DNA of 41,884 nucleotides from assembly GCA_035559435.1 (NCBI GenBank), contig DATMBC010000094.1, positions 1 to 41,884 of the forward strand, written 5' to 3'. Of the stretch, positions 36,352 through 41,884 are shown piece by piece (position 1 is the first letter of the stretch; the number at the start of each line of letters is the position of its first letter). This DNA comes from a bacterium. Lineage in GTDB: Bacteria; Zixibacteria; MSB-5A5; WJJR01. The notes under the pieces are model-generated. The model saw only the letters and a list, made by a program, of their open reading frames with translations. It did no database searches and had not been told where the DNA came from. The position numbers were made by a program, and so were the translations under genes.

Positions 36352-37275
36352 TCAGCGCGCGGCGCGTCGAACGCCGCGTTGCGGCGTGCCATCCCATTCC
36401 AGCGAGAAGTTGATCGAACGCGCCGAATGCGTGATGTGGCCGGAGGAGACAAAATCGACGCCGGTGCGGGCAATGGCGGCGATGTTGCGCGCGGTGACTC
36501 CGCCGGAGGCCTCAATCGTGATGGCCTGGCCATGCCGGCGCTGCCATTGCCGGATGGCGCGTGTCGCCTGTCTCAGTTGCGCGACGGTGAAGTTGTCCAA
36601 AAGTAGCCAATCGACGCCCAGGCGCAGGGCGAGTTCGATCTGCGCCGGCGACTGGATCTCGCAGATCAGCCGGCGCCGGCCCCGATGGCGTTGCGCGGCG
36701 GTGATGGCGGCCGCGAGTCCGCCGGCGGCGAGGATGTGATTGTCCTTCAACATCAACGCATCATGGAGTCCGAGGCGGTGATTGACCGCGCCGCCCAGGA
36801 GCGTGGCGCGTTTTTCCAGCAGCCGCAGCCCGGGAGTGGTCTTACGCGTGTCGAGCAGGCGCGCCCCTTGTTTCGGCAGGCGCGCGGCCATCGCCGCGCT
36901 CTCGGTGGCGATGCCGGAGAGATGCGCAACGAAATTGAGGGCGCAGCGTTCGGCGGACAGCAGCGCGGCGGCATTGCCGCGCACAATCGCGACGGCGGTC
37001 CGCGAACGGAAGCGATGCCCCTCGCGTATCTTCCAGGTAATCCGGCAGCGCCGATCCAATCGGCGAAAGCAGGCGGCGAAGGCATCGGCCCCGGCCAGGA
37101 CGCCATCGTCCTTGGCCAAGAGGATGGCGCGCCCCGGTTTCCCCTTCAAGCCGAGCGCCTGCGTGGTGCGGTCGCCGGTCCCCAGATCTTCACGCAGAGC
37201 GATGTCGACCGCACGCCGCAGCGCGCGACGGTAGGCGGCGGTCGGAATGAGAAACGGGACGTTTGCGGCTCTCAT
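36352..37275 (-). CDS. nadC: Nicotinate-nucleotide pyrophosphorylase (quinolinate phosphoribosyltransferase)
   Basis: 307 residues, normal family length. Conserved motifs are all present: EDLGTGDRTT near the N-terminus, DTRKTTPGLR, HRLGLHDALMLKDNH, LLLDNF, IEASGGV and DFVSSGHITHS. It converts quinolinate and PRPP to nicotinate mononucleotide in de novo NAD synthesis. The ATG at 37275 overlaps the tsaD stop (ATGA) and has GGAG 8 bases upstream. nadC followed by birA is a pairing seen in several bacteria. Confidence 0.95.
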   Translation of the reverse strand: MRAANVPFLIPTAAYRRALRRAVDIALREDLGTGDRTTQALGLKGKPGRAILLAKDDGVLAGADAFAACFRRLDRRCRITWKIREGHRFRSRTAVAIVRGNAAALLSAERCALNFVAHLSGIATESAAMAARLPKQGARLLDTRKTTPGLRLLEKRATLLGGAVNHRLGLHDALMLKDNHILAAGGLAAAITAAQRHRGRRRLICEIQSPAQIELALRLGVDWLLLDNFTVAQLRQATRAIRQWQRRHGQAITIEASGGVTARNIAAIARTGVDFVSSGHITHSARSINFSLEWDGTPQRGVRRAAR

Positions 37276-38309
37276 GGGTTGACTCCGAGCGGCAGGGGGC
37301 GTCCCAGTCCCCAATTCGGGTAGGCGTCGAGCGCAAGCGGGTCGTCGCAGGGTTGCTGATACAGTCCGACGGCGGCGATCATGGCCGCGTTGTCGGCGCA
37401 CCATTCGGGAGGCGGGGTTACCGCCCGCCGTCCGGTGCGTTCGGCCCAGGCGCTGACCTTGGCGCGCAGGCGGCGGTTGCGCGCTACGCCGCCGGCGACG
37501 CTGATGGCCTTGATGCGCAAATCCTCCGCGGCGCGGAAGAGATTGTCGCAGAGGGCATCGACCACCGCGCTCTCGAAGGAGGCGACCCAGTCGGAGAGAT
37601 TGATTTCGGGTTTGCGCCCGGCGCGGCGGTCGTTCCAGTCCTGCGCCGCGGCGGTCTTCACGCCGGAAAAGGAGAAGTCATACCCCTGGCCGTCGAAACG
37701 GGCGCGCGGGAAGGGAATGGTGTCGGGGTTGCCGTGCGCGCCGATGCGGTCCAGGTGCGGGCCGGCCGGATAATCGAGGCCGATCAGCTTGCCGACCTTG
37801 TCGAGCGCTTCGCCGGCGGCGTCATCGCGTGTGCGGCCGATCTCGCGGAAATGCCCCGGTTCATCGACGACCACCAGCGATGAATGCCCGCCGGAAGCGA
37901 TCAGGACGAGATACGGATATGCCATCTCCGGGGCGGCCATCGCCGGTGTGTGGGCGTGGCCTTCCAGATGGTTGATGGCATAAAGCGGGAGGTTGCGTGC
38001 GCGCGCCGCCGCGCGGGCATAGGCGACACCAACCAGCAGACATCCGACCAGGCCCGGTCCGGCCGTGACCGCGATGCCGGCCAGATCATTCCAGGTCAGA
38101 TTCGCTTTGGCCAGCGCCTGCTCGACCACGGAGGGAAGGCGTCCGGCATGCTCGCGCGAGGCCAATTCCGGCACGACGCCGCCATAGGCGGTGTGCACCG
38201 TTTGCGAGAAGATAATGTTGGCGAGGATATGTCCGTCGGGGGCGGCGACCGCCGCGGCGGTCTCGTCGCAGGAGGTTTCAATCCCCAGAATCGGCCCGTT
38301 GGTTCCCAC
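37272..38309 (-). CDS. tsaD: tRNA threonylcarbamoyladenosine transferase TsaD
   Basis: 345 residues, normal length. Family motifs: GIETSCDETAAAV, AVTAGPGLVGCLLVG, metal-binding INHLEGHAHTP, LIASGGHSSL, FSFSGVKTA, AGGVARNRRLR and CADNAAMIA. It transfers the threonylcarbamoyl group to A37 of ANN-decoding tRNAs, working with TsaB and TsaE, which are not in this window. The GTG start at 38309 lies inside the end of the ybbR-like gene (32-base overlap); it begins the conserved N-terminus GPILGIETSC. Confidence 0.96.
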   Translation of the reverse strand: MGTNGPILGIETSCDETAAAVAAPDGHILANIIFSQTVHTAYGGVVPELASREHAGRLPSVVEQALAKANLTWNDLAGIAVTAGPGLVGCLLVGVAYARAAARARNLPLYAINHLEGHAHTPAMAAPEMAYPYLVLIASGGHSSLVVVDEPGHFREIGRTRDDAAGEALDKVGKLIGLDYPAGPHLDRIGAHGNPDTIPFPRARFDGQGYDFSFSGVKTAAAQDWNDRRAGRKPEINLSDWVASFESAVVDALCDNLFRAAEDLRIKAISVAGGVARNRRLRAKVSAWAERTGRRAVTPPPEWCADNAAMIAAVGLYQQPCDDPLALDAYPNWGLGRPLPLGVNP

Positions 38310-39219
38310 GGCGGTCCACGGTAACAGAATCGGGGCTCACCTTCAAGACCCTCAGGGGGTCGGGCACGGAGGCCACAGCGCGCAAGATCAGCCGGTCCTC
38401 CTCCTCGCGCAGGCGGTCGCAGACCACCGCGATGGCGCTGGGGGCCAATTGCACCACCGCCGACTGCGGCCCGGCGACCTCGACGCGGACATGCGTCGGT
38501 TCGGGGACAGCCGCCTCGGGGTGATCGAATCCATCCAGACGCACCGGCACGGCCTCGAAAGCGCGGGTCAGGTACGGTTCGATCTTCTGGTAGTAGCGCA
38601 CTTCGCTGACGGCGCTGGTGATGCCATGGCCGGGGGGCGGCAGGACCGCCAGGAGACGCTCGATCGGATCGCGGGCGTTGTTGATCACCTGCGGCTGGGT
38701 CCACACTTCGGCGATCTCCGCCAGCGCGCTCCGCGGGCCGGTCAGCGCTGTCGAGTCGGGCGTCAACTGCGGCGGACGGGCGCAGACAAAGCCCTCGTCG
38801 GTTTTGACCTCGACCGCGCTGCGGATGGGAACCGTCTTGGTCGCGAGACTGTCGAGCGTCACGGTGATGGTGTCGTGGTCAAGCAGTTCCAGCACCTCGA
38901 GGTCCTTGATGCCATAGAGGGGGACATTCTCGCGCTGCAGAGGGATCGGCTGTGTGCCGACGTGACCGCGGCTGAGGTCCAATGGCCAGCGGCACTCGCC
39001 CCATTTGAGGCGCAGCAGCGCCTTGCCCGTGCCGCGCAACAGCACCGACACGCTGCCGACCGGGGCCTCGGACATGGTCAGGTGCGCGGGAATGTTGACG
39101 TAGGAGAGGTTATACCGGATCGCCAAATCGTAGCGCTGATTGGTCGCTACATGGAACCAGAGGACCATCGCGAAGGCGATGGCCAGGATCTTCAGCGGGA
39201 TGTTGCGAAGCAGGCGCAT
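38278..39219 (-). CDS. YbbR/CdaR-like membrane-anchored protein
   Basis: 313 residues. One N-terminal helix (NIPLKILAIAFAMVLWFHVA) with the usual NxxLKxxAxxxAxxLW pattern is followed by about four YbbR-type beta repeats on the outside (for example VPIRSAVEVKTDEGF and VPVRLDGFD). In Firmicutes CdaR regulates a diadenylate cyclase encoded next to it; no cyclase gene is present here, so the role is open. The ATG at 39219 is preferred over an in-frame GTG two codons earlier. It starts 17 bases after lptB. Confidence 0.8.
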   Translation of the reverse strand: MRLLRNIPLKILAIAFAMVLWFHVATNQRYDLAIRYNLSYVNIPAHLTMSEAPVGSVSVLLRGTGKALLRLKWGECRWPLDLSRGHVGTQPIPLQRENVPLYGIKDLEVLELLDHDTITVTLDSLATKTVPIRSAVEVKTDEGFVCARPPQLTPDSTALTGPRSALAEIAEVWTQPQVINNARDPIERLLAVLPPPGHGITSAVSEVRYYQKIEPYLTRAFEAVPVRLDGFDHPEAAVPEPTHVRVEVAGPQSAVVQLAPSAIAVVCDRLREEEDRLILRAVASVPDPLRVLKVSPDSVTVDRRGNQRADSGD

Positions 39220-39236
39220 CGGCACGGGCCCATCGA

Positions 39237-39983
39237 TCAGTTCAGACGGAACTTCTCCCCCAAATATATCTTACGCGCCTCGGGGTCATTTGCGAGATAC
39301 TCCGAGGTGCCTTCCTTCAAAATTTCGCCGTCGCACATGATGTAGGCCCGGTCGGTGATCGCCAGCGTCTCGCGGACGTTGTGGTCGGTGATCAGCACCC
39401 CCAGCCCCTTGGCCTTGAGGCCGGCGACAATCCCCTGGATGTCCTCGACGGCGATCGGGTCGATGCCGGCGAAGGGCTCATCGAGGAGCATGAATTTGGG
39501 ACGGGTCGCCAGGGCGCGGGCGATTTCGACCCGGCGGCGCTCGCCTCCGGAAAGCTGATACCCCTTCGACTTGGCCACGTGGGCGATGCTTAGTTCGTTG
39601 AGCAGTTCCTCCAGACGGGCGCGGCGCTCGGGGCGGGACAGTTTCTGGGTCTCGAGGATGGCGAGGATGTTGCCCTCGACGGTCATCTTGCGGAAAACCG
39701 AGGGCTCCTGCGAGAGGTAACCGATGCCGAGACGGGCGCGGCGGTACATCGGCAGCCGGGTGATCTTGCGCTCGCCGAGGAAGACGTCCCCCGCATCGGG
39801 CTTGATGAAACCGATGGTGAGGTAGAAGGTGGTGGTCTTGCCGGCGCCGTTGGGTCCCAGCAGCCCGACAATTTCCCCCGGGCTGATAGCCACCGAGACG
39901 CCATCAACCACCCGCCGCCGGCGATAGGTCTTCACCAACCCGACCGTATGCAGGCGTTCCCCATTGGCCGCAGGCGCAGTCAC
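39237..39983 (-). CDS. lptB: LPS export ABC transporter ATPase LptB
   Basis: 248 residues. Walker [10 protein letters not shown], signature [15 protein letters not shown], Walker [17 protein letters not shown] and H-loop [10 protein letters not shown] are intact, and the sequence [17 protein letters not shown] is typical of LptB rather than other ABC ATPases. It powers lipopolysaccharide extraction with LptFG. Its presence shows an outer membrane with LPS transport. The start at 39983 is a GTG with AGG directly before it, so the exact start is uncertain. Confidence 0.95.
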   Translation of the reverse strand: MTAPAANGERLHTVGLVKTYRRRRVVDGVSVAISPGEIVGLLGPNGAGKTTTFYLTIGFIKPDAGDVFLGERKITRLPMYRRARLGIGYLSQEPSVFRKMTVEGNILAILETQKLSRPERRARLEELLNELSIAHVAKSKGYQLSGGERRRVEIARALATRPKFMLLDEPFAGIDPIAVEDIQGIVAGLKAKGLGVLITDHNVRETLAITDRAYIMCDGEILKEGTSEYLANDPEARKIYLGEKFRLN

Positions 39984-40030
39984 CCTGGCAAGATGGTCAG
40001 GAATCTGTTTAAGGGCAAGAGGTTAGGGGG

Positions 40031-41884
40031 CTACGCCGCCACATCCGCGCAAATCAACTCTGCCTGTTCGATGACTGTCTGGGTCGCCTTCTCCTGCTTG
40101 TCCGGCGGGTAGCCGTGTTTACGCAGGATGCGTTTCACCAAGACGCGCAGCTGGGCGCGGATGTTCTCACGAACCGTCCAGTCGATGGTCACATTGGAGC
40201 GCACAGTTTGAGCCAGTTCCTGCGCGATCCGGCGGAGTGTTTCGTCACCGAGCACCTTGACGGCGCTGTCGTTGGTTTCGAGGGCGTCGTAGAATGCCAG
40301 TTCATCATCAGAAAGTCCCAGCGCTTCCCCGCGGGCGTCTGCCTGTCGCATGTCCCGTGCCAGCGCGATCAACTCCTCGATCACCTCGATTGTCTGGATC
40401 GAGCGGTTGTGGTAGGCCGTGATGCTCTTTTCAAGCATCTCCGCAAATGACCGGGCCTGAACGGCATTCTTGGCCGCGCGCCTCGTGATCTCCCCGCGAA
40501 GGAGTTTGCGGAGCACTTCGACTGCCAGGTTCTTGTGTGGCAAGGCCCGAACTTCGGCCAGGAATTCGTCGGAGAGTATCGAGATGTCCGGCTTCTTCAG
40601 TCCTGCGGTGGCGAAGATGTCGATCACTTTGTCGGTGGAGATCGCGCGCGAGACGATCTGTCGGATGGCCAGATTGAGTTCCTCGTCAGTCGGTCCCGTG
40701 ACACGTCTCGACTTGGTCAATGCGACTTTGACCGCCTGGAAGAACCCCACGTCGTCCTGGATGCGGAGCGCCTCTTCATGGGGCACGGCCAGCGCGAAGG
40801 CCCGGGACAGGTCCGACACCGCCTGCGTCAGGCGTTGTGTCCCGTCCTTGAGCCCGAGGATGTGATCCTGCGCCGGCGGCAACAGACGCAGCCGCACTTC
40901 GGGGTCAGGGGCGCGCCAATCTGACCAGTCAAAGCCGTGGAAGAGATCGCGGCAGATCTCGTACTTTTCGAGCATGACGGCGACCGCCTCTTCCTGATCG
41001 ATGGCCGTCTGTCCTTCACCGCCGCTGTCGGTGTAGTCCTTCAACGCGCGCTGCAACTGATCGGCCAACCCGAGATAATCGACAATCAATCCGCCAGGCT
41101 TGTCGCCATAGACACGATTGACGCGCGCGATGGCCTGCATGAGTCCATGGCCGCGCATCGGTTTGTCGATGTACATGGTGTGCAGGCAGGGAACGTCGAA
41201 ACCGGTCAGCCACATGTCGCGCACGATGACGATCATGAATTTGTCGTTTGGGTCCTTGAAGCGCTCGGCCAGACGCTCGCGGCGTTGTTTGTTGCGGATA
41301 TGCCCCTGCCAGGGCAGCGGGTCGGTCGCCGACCCGGTCATGACGATCTTGATGGCGCCATCCTCATCGTCATCCGCATGCCATTGCGGGCGCAGACGGA
41401 CGATTTCGTTGTACAGATCGACGCAAATGCGGCGGCTCATGCAGACGATCATGGCCTTGCCGCGGATGGTGTCCTGCCGGGTCTCGAAGTGGTTGACCAG
41501 GTCCTGGGCCACGATCCGCAGCCGGCGTTCGGTGCCGACCAGCGCCTCCAACGCCGCCCATTTGCTCTTAAGCCGTTCCTTGCGTTCGCTTTCCTCCCCT
41601 TCGGTCACCTCCTCGAATTCGGGATCGAGGCGTGGTTTCTCCTCTTGCTTCAACTCGAGTTTGGCGAGACGGCTTTCGTAGAAGATGGGCACCGTGGCGC
41701 CGTCGACCACCGCGCGCTGAATGTCGTAGATGTCGATGTAATCGCCGAACACGGAGCGGGTGTTCTTATCCGATAATTCGATCGGGGTTCCGGTAAACCC
41801 GATGAACGTGGCATTGGGCAGCGCGTCGCGCATGTGGCGGGCGTAGCCGTCGATGAAGTCGTACTGGCTGCGGTGCGCCTCGTC
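40031..41884 (-). CDS. hsdR: Type I restriction enzyme R subunit, C-terminal part (window-truncated)
   Basis: 617 residues visible; the 5' end lies beyond 41884. The first visible residues are [10 protein letters not shown], the helicase motif II, followed by FIGFTGTPI (motif III), [20 protein letters not shown] and [19 protein letters not shown] (motifs V-VI), then the HsdR-type helical C-terminus. The nuclease domain and Walker A would be upstream. HsdR cuts unmodified DNA together with HsdS and HsdM, which are not in this window. No frameshift or internal stop is seen in the visible part. The ATG at 41833 is internal, not the true start. Confidence 0.93.
   Translation of the reverse strand, partial: DEAHRSQYDFIDGYARHMRDALPNATFIGFTGTPIELSDKNTRSVFGDYIDIYDIQRAVVDGATVPIFYESRLAKLELKQEEKPRLDPEFEEVTEGEESERKERLKSKWAALEALVGTERRLRIVAQDLVNHFETRQDTIRGKAMIVCMSRRICVDLYNEIVRLRPQWHADDDEDGAIKIVMTGSATDPLPWQGHIRNKQRRERLAERFKDPNDKFMIVIVRDMWLTGFDVPCLHTMYIDKPMRGHGLMQAIARVNRVYGDKPGGLIVDYLGLADQLQRALKDYTDSGGEGQTAIDQEEAVAVMLEKYEICRDLFHGFDWSDWRAPDPEVRLRLLPPAQDHILGLKDGTQRLTQAVSDLSRAFALAVPHEEALRIQDDVGFFQAVKVALTKSRRVTGPTDEELNLAIRQIVSRAISTDKVIDIFATAGLKKPDISILSDEFLAEVRALPHKNLAVEVLRKLLRGEITRRAAKNAVQARSFAEMLEKSITAYHNRSIQTIEVIEELIALARDMRQADARGEALGLSDDELAFYDALETNDSAVKVLGDETLRRIAQELAQTVRSNVTIDWTVRENIRAQLRVLVKRILRKHGYPPDKQEKATQTVIEQAELICADVAA

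Noticed and set aside
1-41884. tRNA, rRNA, insertion sequences or phage genes
   Set aside because: I looked for transposase, integrase and RNA gene patterns on both strands and found none I could support.

Overview
The window looks like a chromosomal segment of a high-GC, double-membrane bacterium that respires with very large multiheme cytochromes. Outer-membrane life is shown by lptB, a C-terminal-Phe beta-barrel and lipoproteins. Secreted proteins carry dockerin-like repeats and a C-terminal FlgD-like/type IX sorting-type domain. That mix is common in uncultured FCB-related lineages (Zixibacteria, Latescibacteria, Eisenbacteria and similar); this placement is inference, and no rRNA or tRNA gene was seen to settle it.

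Layout. (1) 46-3345 (-): a three-gene membrane redox module, a HybA-like Tat-exported 4x[4Fe-4S] protein, a HybB/NrfD-like quinone-facing membrane protein and a 13-CXXCH cytochrome, with a perfect CRP-type operator and a second palindrome upstream. (2) 3754-5169 (-): a secreted FG-GAP/dockerin-like protein of lower GC. (3) 5363-9679 (-): three genes, an unrecognised protein, a zinc-finger anti-sigma-like protein, and a fusion of a Lon-type Ser-Lys protease domain, one membrane helix and an FG-GAP-like ectodomain. (4) 10024-14840 (+): an overlapping pair, a Cache-PAS-PAS histidine kinase and a receiver-PAS-GGDEF-EAL protein. (5) 15020-16609: a glycine-zipper lipoprotein and an isoprenylcysteine-methyltransferase-like membrane protein. 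(6) 16911-23803 (+): a candidate structured leader RNA, then a 2244-residue secreted repeat protein ending in cohesin-like, dockerin-like and sorting domains. (7) 24324-34012 (+): a tightly packed electron-transfer operon, a di-heme b-type cytochrome, a 20-heme and a 55-heme c-type cytochrome, an outer-membrane barrel and a membrane-anchored Fe-S flavoprotein. (8) 34033-39983 (-): a lipoprotein, then birA, nadC, tsaD, a ybbR-like gene and lptB. (9) 40031-41884 (-): the C-terminal part of a type I restriction HsdR, cut by the window end.

How the parts could work together. The flavoprotein and b-type cytochrome could move electrons between cytoplasmic carriers or quinol and the periplasm. The 20-heme protein and the 55-heme protein, built from 18 tandem triheme units, could carry them across the periplasm, and the barrel could take them through the outer membrane. 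The HybA/HybB/13-heme module at the other end would be a second quinone-periplasm gateway. Together the three c-type genes hold 88 CXXCH motifs. The operon is the strongest candidate for a distinctive system here; the Lon-like sensor trio is the second.
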